Shown here: one piece after another, positions 26,709 to 36,470 of the stretch
How positions within the stretch are numbered: position 1 is the stretch's first letter
How the letters are laid out: each line of letters begins with the position of its first letter
Program-made: the position numbers and the translations under genes
Assembly (NCBI GenBank): GCA_028288485.1
Contig: JAQBNO010000021.1
Location: forward strand, 1 to 64,000
Length of the DNA: 64,000 nucleotides
Source: Segetibacter sp.
Lineage (GTDB): Bacteria; Bacteroidota; Bacteroidia; Chitinophagales; Chitinophagaceae
Reading direction: 5' to 3'
Notes under the pieces: generated by a model
What the model was told of the DNA's origin: nothing
Database searches by the model: none
What the model saw: the letters and a program-made list of their open reading frames with translations, nothing else

Positions 26709-26778
26709 TAACCGTTGTGTTGGGCGCTAAAGGTAATAATAAAAAGTTTTGGTTACCAAGAGAGCCGGTTGTAAATGA

Positions 26779-26807
26779 AAAGAGGCGGCAAAATTTGCCG
26801 CCTCTTT
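26779..26807. terminator. terminator hairpin after phoH-like gene
   Basis: Perfect 14-base arms AAAGAGGCGGCAAA / TTTGCCGCCTCTTT around a single central base. It lies 21 bases past the PhoH stop on the minus strand. Confidence 0.85.
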
Positions 26808-26827
26808 AATAGTTACCATTTACTTTA

Positions 26828-27913
26828 TTAATGCCTGGTATTTACCTGGAATCCCTGGACTTGTTCTTTTTCTTTTTCACGATCATATGCTTTAATGATT
26901 GCTTTTACAAGCTTATGGCGAACAACATCTTCTTCATCAAGTTCTATGTGAGCAATACCATCAATATTCTTTAAGATACGCGACGCTTTTTCCAGCCCGC
27001 TTCTTTGATTTTTCGGCAAGTCTACCTGGGTAGGGTCTCCGGTAATAATCGCTTTTGCGTTGGCTCCAATTCTTGTAAGAAACATTTTCAACTGCAGGTC
27101 ATTGGTATTCTGAGCTTCGTCCAGGATGATAAACGCATTATCCAAAGTACGTCCGCGCATGTAAGCAAGCGGGGCAATTTCGATAGTACGGGTGCTCATA
27201 TAATAGCCTAATTTATCCGCAGGGATCATATCATCTAAAGCATCGTACAAGGGGCGTAAGTAAGGGTCAATCTTCTCTTTAAGGTCGCCCGGAAGAAAAC
27301 CCAGGTTTTCACCTGCCTCAACTGCCGGACGGGTTAAAATGATTTTTTTAACCACTTTATTCTTTAACGCTCTTACTGCCAATGCTACGGCTGTGTATGT
27401 TTTACCCGTTCCTGCGGGTCCGATTGCAAAAAGGATATCATTTCTGTCGCCAGCCTGTACCATTTTTTTCTGGTTCGCTGTTCTTGCCCTTACCGTTTTC
27501 CCGTTAGGACCGAAAACGAGAATATCATTAGGATTCCGGTCTACAAAGTTGTCGATTACTTCGGCATCGTCTCCACCCAGGATCTGTTCAAAATAATTTT
27601 CGGTGAGGTGCCCGTTTCTTTCAAGATATTGAAGGATGAGATCAATTTTTTCTTTTGCTGTTTCGATCTGTTCCGGGGCTCCACTTAATTTTATTTGTGT
27701 GCCACGACTTAATATTTTTAGCAAAGGAAACTTCTTTTTCAGCAGATCCAGTTTACCATTGTTTACACCAAAAAATTCAATGGGATTAACTGTTTCGAGG
27801 TTGATAATAGTGTCTGTCAAATTATAGGTTTTATTTGTTAATTGCACTGATGTTTCCGCGAAACCTTCAGCACCGGTTTTTCTTATAACCAAATATAACT
27901 GATCACCCGTCAA
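26828..27913 (-). CDS. PhoH family ATPase (PhoH-like protein)
   Basis: A 361-residue protein. Residues about 55-100 form a KH-like RNA-binding segment (LKILSRGTQIKLSGAPEQIE). The ATPase core has Walker A GPAGTGKT (165-172) and a Walker B/DEAQ-like motif FIILDEAQN after LAYMRGRTLDN. Bacteroidota PhoH-like proteins are linked to RNA metabolism with ribosome-maturation factors. The usual ybeY neighbour is not adjacent. The first 20 residues are slightly longer than usual. Apparently transcribed alone. Confidence 0.92.
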   Translation of the reverse strand: MTGDQLYLVIRKTGAEGFAETSVQLTNKTYNLTDTIINLETVNPIEFFGVNNGKLDLLKKKFPLLKILSRGTQIKLSGAPEQIETAKEKIDLILQYLERNGHLTENYFEQILGGDDAEVIDNFVDRNPNDILVFGPNGKTVRARTANQKKMVQAGDRNDILFAIGPAGTGKTYTAVALAVRALKNKVVKKIILTRPAVEAGENLGFLPGDLKEKIDPYLRPLYDALDDMIPADKLGYYMSTRTIEIAPLAYMRGRTLDNAFIILDEAQNTNDLQLKMFLTRIGANAKAIITGDPTQVDLPKNQRSGLEKASRILKNIDGIAHIELDEEDVVRHKLVKAIIKAYDREKEKEQVQGFQVNTRH

Positions 27914-28449
27914 ATTTCATACTACATTATGCACATGTTGTGAATTACTTGTGAAATCTATACACCAGTATTTTCATCGGCTTAATAAGACTTTTTATTA
28001 TGCATAACTCTCCCTTTTATCCGCATTTATTTGTCCTTTTGTCACCAGCCTAACCACGGGTAATCAAAGTGACACGACAGAAATTACCAACGTTTGAAAC
28101 GATTTTTTTATTGGGTTAACTGAAATAAAAGGCGAAAAAGTGCGTGTAGCTTCTTCAGATGAAGCAATGGGAACGTAAAGTTCTTCTTGCACGAAGTAAA
28201 GTCCGTATCAAGAATTTCATACCAGGAAAGATTTATTTGAAAATCACAACGCCAAGATTGCAGATAAAAAACGAGGAATATTATAGTCAGAATTTCTTTA
28301 GTCTATAGGATTCTTTCTATATGTTTTTTAAATTTATTCTCTATCTCCTAATCTTCTATGATTATACAAACGCGGTTAAAACCATGATGAGCGGTTTGTA
28401 ATAATTTTTGTACAGAAGTACTTTCGCATTAATTTATAAAACACAGAGA
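27914..28449. other. divergent intergenic region
   Basis: No convincing gene. A 49-codon plus-strand frame at 28159-28308 is basic and short and is not called. A partial match to the repeat core (GTGACACGAC at about 28070) may be an eroded copy. Confidence 0.35.
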
Positions 28450-29265
28450 ATGAAAAAATTAACCATTGTAACAGCCATGTTGGGTATGGGTATCCTCATT
28501 CACAGCAATTCATCTGCCCAGGGTTTGCTTAAGAAGATAAAAGATAAAGCATCCGACGTCGCCAGCAAGGCAATTGACAAAAAAATAGACAATGCTATCG
28601 GAATTGGCGGCTCTTCCGAAAGCACAACTTCAACATCAAATTCATCATCCGCCAACACTTCTGCCAGCCGAAGCGGAAGACCCTCAAATAAAGTAGGAGA
28701 GGGTTTAAAAAATACCACACCGCCCGACGTAAATCAGCAAATAACTGAAGCAGAAACTGCACAGGCGGCCGGAAACCTGAGTGAAGCACGGTATTCCATT
28801 CAGCAGGCACTTTTAGGAATTGAATTACAACTGGGAAAAGAAATTTTAAAGAAATTGCCCGCCAGCGTTAATGAGCTGCAAAAGGATACGCTTGAAGACA
28901 GGGTTACCAGTACGCAATGGGGCTGGGCTAACCTGACTATTCAACGTGTTTACAGGAAAGATGATAAACAGTTGACAATTCTTGTAGGAAATAATTCAAT
29001 GTATGCAGGATTTATGGACATCCTTTTCGCCGGAAACTACACGCAGTCAAACGGGGAAACACAAGATTTCAAACAAATAAAAGTTAAGGGTAATAAAGCT
29101 GTTATCAAATTCAGTCAAAATGAAGGCTATACCGTTCTTGTTCAATTGGGGCAGGCAGGCATGCTCACTTTCGAGGGCATTAACTTCACTACCGAACAGG
29201 ATATGATGAATGCCGTTAACACCTTCGACATCGATGGGATTAAAAAAATGCTTGGAGAAAAATAA
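28450..29265 (+). CDS. secreted protein of unknown function, first of a tandem paralogous pair
   Basis: 271 residues from the ATG at 28450 (MKKLTIVTAMLGMGILIHSN), which opens a signal peptide ending near SSAQG. The frame's earlier start at 28408 would hide it. A basic segment (LLKKIKDKASDVASKAIDKK) and a Ser/Thr-rich linker follow. From about residue 95 to the end the sequence matches the next gene: a helical hairpin with TAQAAGNLSEARYSIQQALL and GKEILKKLP, then beta strands. I do not recognise the family. Probably periplasmic. Confidence 0.75.
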   Translation: MKKLTIVTAMLGMGILIHSNSSAQGLLKKIKDKASDVASKAIDKKIDNAIGIGGSSESTTSTSNSSSANTSASRSGRPSNKVGEGLKNTTPPDVNQQITEAETAQAAGNLSEARYSIQQALLGIELQLGKEILKKLPASVNELQKDTLEDRVTSTQWGWANLTIQRVYRKDDKQLTILVGNNSMYAGFMDILFAGNYTQSNGETQDFKQIKVKGNKAVIKFSQNEGYTVLVQLGQAGMLTFEGINFTTEQDMMNAVNTFDIDGIKKMLGEK

Positions 29266-29290
29266 ATACTAACCCACTAATGCTTATAAA

Positions 29291-29887
29291 ATGAAAAAAT
29301 TATTGGTACTTTCCATAGTTCTTATTGCAGCTACCGCGTTAAACGCACAGGATTTTAAAAAAGACGTTGCCGCCGCCAAAACATCGTACAATGCAGGTAA
29401 GCTTGAAGATGCACATTTTGCTTTACAACAAACTCTACAGGCGCTCGATATTACAATCGGAAAAGAAGTGTTGAAATTACTGCCTTCGAAAATGGATACG
29501 TTACAGTTGAACGCTAAAGATGATAATGTAACAGGTAATGTAAGTTTTGTTGGTGCCACCATTCACCGCAGTTATGGCGCCGGAACAAAAAAGGCATCCA
29601 TAGAAATTGTAAACAATTCACCAATGCTCGCTACTTTAAACGCATTTATGACTTCACCGCTTCTTGCGGGTTTAGGGAACGATGGCAAAAGTAAAGTTCT
29701 AAAAATACAAGGGTATAAATCAAGACTTACCAAAGAAGATAATGGTGACGCGGCACAGACTTATAAGCTTGAAATACCTTTTAGTAATGCTTTAATTACT
29801 TTAAATGTAAATAACACCTCCGAAACAGAGATCGTTGCTTTGGCTAATTCCATTCCCTTGGAACAAATTGCCAGGCTGATACAATAG
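29291..29887 (+). CDS. secreted protein of unknown function, second of a tandem paralogous pair
   Basis: A 198-residue exported protein (signal peptide ending near LNAQD). It corresponds to the C-terminal domain of the preceding gene: KTSYNAGKLEDAHFALQQTL aligns with the equivalent helix there, and GKEVLKLLPSKMDTLQ with GKEILKKLPASVNELQ. It lacks the Ser-rich linker. The genes are 25 bases apart, so they form one operon created by tandem duplication. A terminator follows at 29907. Confidence 0.78.
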   Translation: MKKLLVLSIVLIAATALNAQDFKKDVAAAKTSYNAGKLEDAHFALQQTLQALDITIGKEVLKLLPSKMDTLQLNAKDDNVTGNVSFVGATIHRSYGAGTKKASIEIVNNSPMLATLNAFMTSPLLAGLGNDGKSKVLKIQGYKSRLTKEDNGDAAQTYKLEIPFSNALITLNVNNTSETEIVALANSIPLEQIARLIQ

Positions 29888-29906
29888 TTGAACCTTTTTA
29901 ATTTGC

Positions 29907-29947
29907 GCCGCAGTAAATACAAACAAGTACTGCGGCTTTTTTTTTTA
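29907..29947 (+). terminator. rho-independent terminator
   Basis: Stem GCCGCAGTA / TACTGCGGC with a 12-base loop and a long T run (29937 onward), 20 bases after the paralogous-pair operon. Confidence 0.88.
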
Positions 29948-30006
29948 TAAAACTGTATGTTTCCCGTTTTATTTTTTTTGACACCTGCAGTTGTATTTCA
30001 AGGACA

Positions 30007-30398
30007 CATCGTTGCGTCGCATTACGTTTATCGGCAGAAATTCTGTTGAACTTTTTTCGGGTTTTATTAAATATTAGCCTTGTTTTTGTCAAAAAACTGC
30101 AACGATAAATAGGGCCAGGTTAAAACTTCCAAAAGAGGGGAGGTTAGGTTTACCTCTGTTGTGGTCTTATTATTTTTGTTAAATTTAATTAATCGCTTTA
30201 CTGTTAAAGATCTGATAACGGAAAGGAGCAAACGCAGAACTTCTTTTATCTTCTTGCCGCCCCTGGGTACTATTCCTTTGCGTCTTTTGCGTGATTTTCC
30301 ATAAAAAATTGAAAGGATTTTTGAAGTTGTAAGCCGTTTGCAATAAAGGCTAAAGATGCACAAAGCGTTGCGGATGAACGAAATGCGACGCAAGGATG
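30007..30398. repeat. 392-bp non-coding unit bounded by inverted class II repeats (possible MITE)
   Basis: A plus copy at 30007-30032 (CATCGTTGCGTCGCATTACG then TTTATC) and a minus copy at 30373-30398 (GATGAACGAAATGCGACG then CAAGGATG) form terminal inverted repeats of 26 bases with few mismatches. The interior shows no gene. An open frame beginning MRRISFIRN on the minus strand is just the repeat in translation. It lies between convergent genes. No target-site duplication was obvious. Confidence 0.5.
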
Positions 30399-30447
30399 AT
30401 CCTTAGAAGTCTGAAGCCGGTGTCACAAATTCGAATGAAAAGCAATC

Positions 30448-31176
30448 TCAGGTTACCCGAAAAACGTTTTCATCTTCTACAATCGGTAAATTTTTAAATT
30501 TCTGAATAACCCGCGCCACTACTACTACATCCTTTTCGCAATAATTAATGATCCTGGACAAATTGTTTTCTTTATAGTAAACATCCTGCACCATGCTACC
30601 GTCAATATCATCTTTTGAAGTTGGAATGCCAAGTATGCTTGCGAGCAAATGCAGGGAAGTATAATTTTTATAATCACCAAACTTCCACCATTGCAATGTA
30701 TCGGCCATACAAATTTCCCACGGCTTTGCACCGTAAATATGTAAATAAGATGGTAAAGCAATTTGATGGATTACAAGTCTGCGGCATAAAAAAGGAACAT
30801 CAAATTCACGAATATTATGGCCGGCGAACTGAAATTTGGGCCGATGCTGGAAAAACTTGTCGGCGAGTTCAATAAACTGGGTTAATACTGCCGTTTCGTT
30901 GTCGCCGGCAATACTTTTGATTTTTAAACATATTCTTTCTGCTTTGTCTACGTAGAAAAATGCGGTAGAGATACACACCACTTTACCAAATTCTGCCAGG
31001 ATTCCTGCCTTTTGACGGTAAACTTCTTCCACATTGAAGTTTTCTGGCACTGTTTTTGAAATTTTGTCGAAAAAAAGTGTACCGGCTTCTGCAGGCAATT
31101 GTGTATACTTTTCTACCTGCGGTACAGTTTCAATGTCGATAATAAACAAATCAAAAAGCGATAAATTATTATTCAA
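30448..31176 (-). CDS. 3'-5' exonuclease, PolB-like (RNase H fold)
   Basis: A 242-residue soluble protein of the predicted PolB-like 3'-5' exonuclease family. DEDD-type catalytic motifs: FIIDIETVP (Asp14, Glu16), GHNIREFDVPFLCRR (motif II Asp), and the late YCEKDVVVVARV (motif III Asp). No polymerase domain is attached, so it is a stand-alone nuclease acting on DNA or RNA ends. It is divergent from the coiled-coil membrane protein gene. Confidence 0.88.
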   Translation of the reverse strand: MNNNLSLFDLFIIDIETVPQVEKYTQLPAEAGTLFFDKISKTVPENFNVEEVYRQKAGILAEFGKVVCISTAFFYVDKAERICLKIKSIAGDNETAVLTQFIELADKFFQHRPKFQFAGHNIREFDVPFLCRRLVIHQIALPSYLHIYGAKPWEICMADTLQWWKFGDYKNYTSLHLLASILGIPTSKDDIDGSMVQDVYYKENNLSRIINYCEKDVVVVARVIQKFKNLPIVEDENVFRVT

Positions 31177-31217
31177 GCTTCATTCTTTTATTATTTTAAT
31201 ATAAACCATCAACGACC

Positions 31218-32213
31218 ATGAGCTACAATCCTGAAAACTCTGCAACAAATCCTCAAACACAGCCTCCCAAAAAATCAGATGATCGTAAAATTATTTACGG
31301 TATTTTAATCGCCGCCCTTTTAGGAACCTGGGGCTATATAATTTATGATAAAAGTAAATCGAATGAATCGATAAGTCAATTGCAGAACCAATATTCTAAT
31401 GTTGACTCTGCGCGGAATGAAATACAAAATGAATATAACGATGCATTGGCCCGCCTTGATTCTGCAACCGGTAACAATACACAACTAACAGGCGCATTGG
31501 CTGAAAGACAAACTGAGATCAACCAGTTGAAAACCCAAATTAGTTCAATTACAACGAAAAGGAATGCTACAGCTGCCGAACTTGAAAGGGCAAGAGGGTT
31601 GATTAACCAGTTGAACATGCGTATCGATGATATGTATACGGAAATACAAAGGTTAAAAGGCGAAAACCAGCAGCTTTCAACCTCTAACCGAAGGTTAAAT
31701 GAAGAAAAACAGCAATTAACTACTGAAAGAACACAGCTACAGGACAATCTTAGCACAACCGAAAGTGCCCGTCGGCAGGTTGAAGAAATTGCATCTACAC
31801 TTCATGCAAGTAACATGAATATTACCCCTATTCGCGTAAAGGGTAATGGAAAAGAAAAAGAAACAGAAACTGCTAAAAGGGTTAATTTGCTTCGTATTTC
31901 TTTCGTGGTAGATGAAAACAGGGTTGCTTCGAGCGGCAATAAAGAATTATATGTTGCTGTTACTGCACCTGATGGCCGCCCTGTAACGATGGCTAGCGGT
32001 AGTGGAACTTTCGATACCCGTGATGAAGGAAGTAAGACTTTTACAAATAAAGTGATGATACCTTATGAACAAGGTAAAAGATCGCAGGTTAGCTTTGATT
32101 GGAAACAGGAAGGAAGATACCAACTCGGCGCGTATAAAATCGAGGTTTACCACAATGGTTTCAAGATCGGTGAAGGAACAAGAACTTTAAAGAAAGGTGG
32201 ATTGTTCGGATAG
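31218..32213 (+). CDS. membrane-anchored coiled-coil protein of unknown function
   Basis: 331 residues. A short polar N-terminus precedes one transmembrane helix (IIYGILIAALLGTWGYIIYD, about 25-44). A long coiled coil (about 48-190, rich in Gln, Leu, Glu and Arg heptads) leads to a C-terminal beta domain (about 205-331: LLRISFVVDENRVASSGNKE, APDGRPVTM, GAYKIEVYHNGFKIGEGT). The layout suggests a periplasmic spacer that holds a beta domain away from the inner membrane, perhaps in envelope organisation. Widely seen in Bacteroidota as hypothetical. Terminator at 32238. Confidence 0.8.
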   Translation: MSYNPENSATNPQTQPPKKSDDRKIIYGILIAALLGTWGYIIYDKSKSNESISQLQNQYSNVDSARNEIQNEYNDALARLDSATGNNTQLTGALAERQTEINQLKTQISSITTKRNATAAELERARGLINQLNMRIDDMYTEIQRLKGENQQLSTSNRRLNEEKQQLTTERTQLQDNLSTTESARRQVEEIASTLHASNMNITPIRVKGNGKEKETETAKRVNLLRISFVVDENRVASSGNKELYVAVTAPDGRPVTMASGSGTFDTRDEGSKTFTNKVMIPYEQGKRSQVSFDWKQEGRYQLGAYKIEVYHNGFKIGEGTRTLKKGGLFG

Positions 32214-32237
32214 GTTTTTAGTAAAGTATAGAACGAA

Positions 32238-32261
32238 AGAGCAGGAGTTTTCTCCTGCTCT
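32238..32261. terminator. bidirectional terminator
   Basis: Stem AGAGCAGGAG / CTCCTGCTCT with a TTTT loop and a T run after it, between the convergent coiled-coil and beta-barrel genes. The T run reaches the stop codon of the latter. Confidence 0.88.
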
Positions 32262-32264
32262 TTT

Positions 32265-35200
32265 TTATAATATAGCCCTCAAGGAAGCCCGGCCAATATG
32301 AATCGTCCTGGTCTCAGCAGGCTTTCTGCCTTCGTATTGAAAATTCAGCTCGAGGTTATTTCCCAGCCGTTTTGTAATATCGAAGTTCCATAAAAGATTT
32401 CTTCCGGGTAGCAGGGCATCTAACATTATATAACTAACTGTAGTATTTGGAAGACCGGTATAATTGATGTTAGTATAAGTAAATTTGCCGGTAAGGCTTG
32501 TATTATTAACCGAATTGTACTTTCCTTCAATGTTTAACGAATTGCTGATGGATTTTTCTCCTCCAAACCGTTCATCGTTCTTTTTGTTGTCGAATTCGTA
32601 GCTGGTTGATAAACGGTAGTTTGTTCCACTCGTAAAAGTTAGTTTAGGCTCCGAGTTGATCCTGTTGATTTCGTAATTCCTGTTGTCGAATTTGGGCGTG
32701 TACAACGAATTCTTTCCTGTTTTTTGAATTATCTCAAATGTAAACTGCCGGGCAGGATTCCATCTTCCTCTTAAAGTCCATTCCTCTAACTTCCTGCTTT
32801 CAAAGCCGTAGGTTAGGAGCGATTTATTATTATTTCTGCTGTTGCTGATATCAAAACCCCATTTAGTACTAAAGCGGTTGAAAGAAACGGTATTGGTGAA
32901 AATGTTGGTAAGGGTAAGCAAAGAAGTATCGTTGATACCCCCCTTTTTTAAAGGATTAAAAACCAGGGTACCGTTTGAAAGTTCTTTTTTTGCAGTTTGC
33001 AACGATGATTGAAAATTTATCCTTCCTATAAAGTTTCCGAATTTTTTGTTCTTAAATCTGTTCGAAAGTGTGCGCGGATTTAGGGTTATGCTATAATTTA
33101 GTTGTGTATAATTTGCTTTTACAAACTCGTTTGTAGGGGTAAAAACCCTGATAAACTTTGCCTGGTCGGGAAATAGCGCTATTTCAAATTCGTTGAGCTG
33201 AGGAATGTTATCGTTGTTATAATCGTTCCATGCGTACTCACCCCGGCCTGCGGGTACTTCAATATAGCTAAAGTCGCGTCGCTGTTCCTGTCCTGCACCT
33301 ACTTCATATAAAACATTTCCTGTTACAAAGCCTTTAAATTCATTAATTGCGTATTCGGCACGTCCTAATATGGTCTTCTCAGGTTCAAGGTTTGAGAGCG
33401 TTTTATTGGTGACCTGTAACTGGCGATAGGTTGCATGTAACCTGAACTGGTGGTGTGCATTTGCAAGCAATTCGGTGGTTAATGTTATATTATGACTACG
33501 GTTAATTTGAGAAAGTTTTTTTGAATCCGGTATTTTATCGCTTCGTGTGAAGTAAGTTACAGACCACCGGTTATCCTTCGCCTGGTTAGAGCGGATATAT
33601 GCTGAAAGTGTGGTAAAGGCAAAACTTACAGCGGACACTGAGTCTGTTTTTCGGTCGCGAATTTCATTTCGTTCTGTCGCGTACGATGCACCAAGCACAT
33701 AATTATTTAAACGGGTAAACACCTTACTTGCGTCGATGAAAGGTCGTATAAAATAGCCTTTGGTAATTCGGGAATTGATATTTGTAAGGTTAAAAATGTT
33801 TCTTAATTGCCATCCTTTTATTTTGTGTTCATCTATTATTAATTGCCGGAATCCTCTATATCCATCACTCCTTAAATATGCAGAGGATTGGTATCTTAAA
33901 AAAATAGTTGCCGAATCGGACAACTCGATGTTGGCGAAGGGTAAATGTTCTGTTGCCACTTGCGGCTGCAATTCCAGTCCCCAGTCGCGATAAAATTCTA
34001 CGGTTCTTAATCTTTCAAGCGGCCGGAAGCTTTTTTCAGTTGCTTCATAGCCAGCATTTGCTTTTACAAACAGGTGCTTTCCATTTTTGCCATATAGATC
34101 CATCACTCGCCCTATATTCATTTTGCCGGCAAATCCTTTATTATTCGCTTTGTCCTTGTTCGAAAACGCATTTACATCATGATTGCTAAGTGCAAACTCT
34201 GTTGATAAATTTGTTTTTGCATCAATATCATATACTGCTCCTACGGTTACAATTTGTTGCTTTTTTGGAGTTACCAATTGAGTGGCAGGTTCGTAATTTC
34301 CCTGTTTTACTCCATTTGCCGGCGTTATCCATCGGTATACTTTTCCGTTTGCACCGTTAAAATCAGGCACATAATTTCCCCTGCCATATCCCACTTCAAT
34401 AAATCCTAAACTGAATGTTGCACTATCGGGATTAGTTGAATAAACATAAATCTTTTGCGCACCTCCAGCAGCCAAAGTATCCATCTCGCGGTATAGAATT
34501 TTACCAGCAGAAAAAGTGTCGAGTGTAGCAGTGGGATAGAAAGCATTCTGGATACTATCACCAATATTATTTAAGAACTGCCGTTGCTTTGTATCCAATG
34601 ATTGGTTAATAGGTGAATTTTTTGCATCAGCATTACTGTAGGCCGCTATGTTAATTCTAAGTTTTTTATTTACGATTAATTCATCAGATGCATATAACAT
34701 TGAATTTAAAAAGCTCCGTTCTGCATATTCAAATTCTACCTGTATGCGGCTGTCTTTTGTGATCATTCGTCGTGGAGTAAACGCAATTTCAGCAGTATTG
34801 TAATTAATTACATAGTCCTGATCCTCACCACGTTGTAGAAGTTGTCCATCAATAAACACCCTTTCTGTTCCTGCAAGTACTATAAAAAAAATTTCATTGT
34901 TTACACCTGTTAACCTGTAAGGTCCCTGGTTACCTTCCTGCCCCTGGAAAATATTTCTTGTAAACTTACCTTTTGCAATGGCGCCGCTCACCAAGACTTT
35001 GTTCGAACTATTTCTGCCAATTACGGAAGTATTACTGTACGAAATGCCTTGCAGCCGTTTGTAAAAATTGAGGAAATAAGACGGGTTCTGCCGCAAGTCT
35101 ATATCTCCAAGGTTTACCTCCCACGCATTTTTTTTAAATTGGAGCCACACGCGGTCAAACTCATTTAATTGTTGCGTCGTACCGTCTGGCTGAATGGGAA

Positions 35201-35744
35201 TATTATTATCAGTAATGGCTGCTGCAACCTGGATGCTGTCTCCTAATAGTCCATTCAACTGTAAATTAAACTGCGAGTTAACTACTACATCCTGGCTGTT
35301 GCCGAAGCTTAAAGCGCGGCCAAAGCTGCCGTTATAGTTCATCGTGCCAAAGTCGAATAAGCTGTTTGCACTCGCCTGTTTATTGCCGCCGTTAAAAACA
35401 GATTGTTGTGCAACAAAGTTGTTCATCACGCTATCGTAAGTAAATCTTTTTGAAACAGCATTTAAGCGGTAAGGTAAAACGCGGTAAATAATGTCTACAC
35501 TGTCTGTCGACAGTCGTTTTTTCCAGCTCACCCGTGCATTTACCTCGTCTATTGCATAGTAGGAAGAGTCAAACCCGCGAATGAAAAAAGTGCGGGGAAC
35601 AATACTGAAACTATCAATACTAACCGGTAGGGTAGTAGCGATCCTTTTACTTCGCAGGTTTGAATATTTATAGGGCTGCGACTTTACAGTTGCAACCAGG
35701 AACATTCCAAATAGTAGAACAACGATATTTTTTAATAAGGTCAA
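32265..35744 (-). CDS. large probable outer-membrane beta-barrel protein of unknown function
   Basis: 1159 residues with a signal peptide (about 1-22, ending at VKSQP). Beyond it, hydrophobic residues alternate as in beta strands along nearly the full length. A middle motif, GTERVFIDGQLLQRGEDQ then DYVINYNTAEIAFTPRR, recalls the repeated segments of very large Bacteroidota outer-membrane proteins such as SprA; that resemblance is weak. The C-terminal half alternates amphipathic strands (SITLNPRTLSNRFKN, NYRLSTSYEF), consistent with a barrel of many strands. No TonB box or plug was recognised. The function is open: pore, export or surface display. Confidence 0.65.
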   Translation of the reverse strand: MTLLKNIVVLLFGMFLVATVKSQPYKYSNLRSKRIATTLPVSIDSFSIVPRTFFIRGFDSSYYAIDEVNARVSWKKRLSTDSVDIIYRVLPYRLNAVSKRFTYDSVMNNFVAQQSVFNGGNKQASANSLFDFGTMNYNGSFGRALSFGNSQDVVVNSQFNLQLNGLLGDSIQVAAAITDNNIPIQPDGTTQQLNEFDRVWLQFKKNAWEVNLGDIDLRQNPSYFLNFYKRLQGISYSNTSVIGRNSSNKVLVSGAIAKGKFTRNIFQGQEGNQGPYRLTGVNNEIFFIVLAGTERVFIDGQLLQRGEDQDYVINYNTAEIAFTPRRMITKDSRIQVEFEYAERSFLNSMLYASDELIVNKKLRINIAAYSNADAKNSPINQSLDTKQRQFLNNIGDSIQNAFYPTATLDTFSAGKILYREMDTLAAGGAQKIYVYSTNPDSATFSLGFIEVGYGRGNYVPDFNGANGKVYRWITPANGVKQGNYEPATQLVTPKKQQIVTVGAVYDIDAKTNLSTEFALSNHDVNAFSNKDKANNKGFAGKMNIGRVMDLYGKNGKHLFVKANAGYEATEKSFRPLERLRTVEFYRDWGLELQPQVATEHLPFANIELSDSATIFLRYQSSAYLRSDGYRGFRQLIIDEHKIKGWQLRNIFNLTNINSRITKGYFIRPFIDASKVFTRLNNYVLGASYATERNEIRDRKTDSVSAVSFAFTTLSAYIRSNQAKDNRWSVTYFTRSDKIPDSKKLSQINRSHNITLTTELLANAHHQFRLHATYRQLQVTNKTLSNLEPEKTILGRAEYAINEFKGFVTGNVLYEVGAGQEQRRDFSYIEVPAGRGEYAWNDYNNDNIPQLNEFEIALFPDQAKFIRVFTPTNEFVKANYTQLNYSITLNPRTLSNRFKNKKFGNFIGRINFQSSLQTAKKELSNGTLVFNPLKKGGINDTSLLTLTNIFTNTVSFNRFSTKWGFDISNSRNNNKSLLTYGFESRKLEEWTLRGRWNPARQFTFEIIQKTGKNSLYTPKFDNRNYEINRINSEPKLTFTSGTNYRLSTSYEFDNKKNDERFGGEKSISNSLNIEGKYNSVNNTSLTGKFTYTNINYTGLPNTTVSYIMLDALLPGRNLLWNFDITKRLGNNLELNFQYEGRKPAETRTIHIGRASLRAIL

Positions 35745-36385
35745 AGGGAAACTTCAGCGTAAAATTCAATCTATAAAAATAGTGGAGTTAAAATTAGTTA
35801 TAAGATAAAGTATAAACGTAATTAGCTGCCTGAGATTGTTAATTCCGGCCGTATTTCGTGGATTTTAGCTTAGGCTAAGAAAAGTTAAAGGGATTTTATG
35901 AGCCCCACAATACCACTATTATGAGTCATCCTACTAATGAACTCGTTTTTGCTGTCTTGGTTTTTAATGTTTTTTAGATGCCGGCTTTTTGTACTATAAG
36001 AATCATCGTTGCTACGCTCAGTTCAACTTTTAATTCTTTGATAGAACTTAGCGTAGTATTTTTTTTCCCCTGAGCGAAGCCGAAGGGTACACTGAGCTTG
36101 CCGAAGGGCCGCAATTCGTTCGCGTGCATTGGCAGTGGCAACAAAAGAGTAAAGTTCGTGCCTGTTTTTATCGGTTGGTATTATAATGTTCGCTACTGCC
36201 AACAGTTATTGCATAAGTGACATCGGCCGCTTGGGCGCCAGGCGAATGCTTTCGGAAACCAGCGAAGCGGTTTCAGCAACAAGTGCGTGGAGTGCGGGTG
36301 AAATAACGAAGCCAGGCGGCTTGAGCTATAACTGATTGCATTAAAGGTTCAATTTGCGTCGTTTTGGGCCGCCCCCTAAGATTTT

Positions 36386-36404
36386 TTGCGTCGCACGCTT
36401 GTAC
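36386..36404 (+). repeat. dispersed intergenic repeat, class I copy
   Basis: TTGCGTCGCACGCTTGTAC. The 5' CATCG part is replaced by T's. It pairs inward with 36471-36496. Confidence 0.75.
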
Positions 36405-36470
36405 ATTTTGTTCAATATTCTGCAAGCCGCATCCAAGGCATGTGTAAGCAAGTTTAATAGAAATACGGGA

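Noticed and set aside
28159-28308. 49-codon basic plus-strand frame
   Set aside because: Short, no family match and no upstream signals; random frame is as likely.
30067-30393. Minus-strand frame starting MRRISFIRN
   Set aside because: It is the translated class II repeat followed by non-coding DNA. A second frame at 36273-36491 starts MRRISFIS for the same reason.
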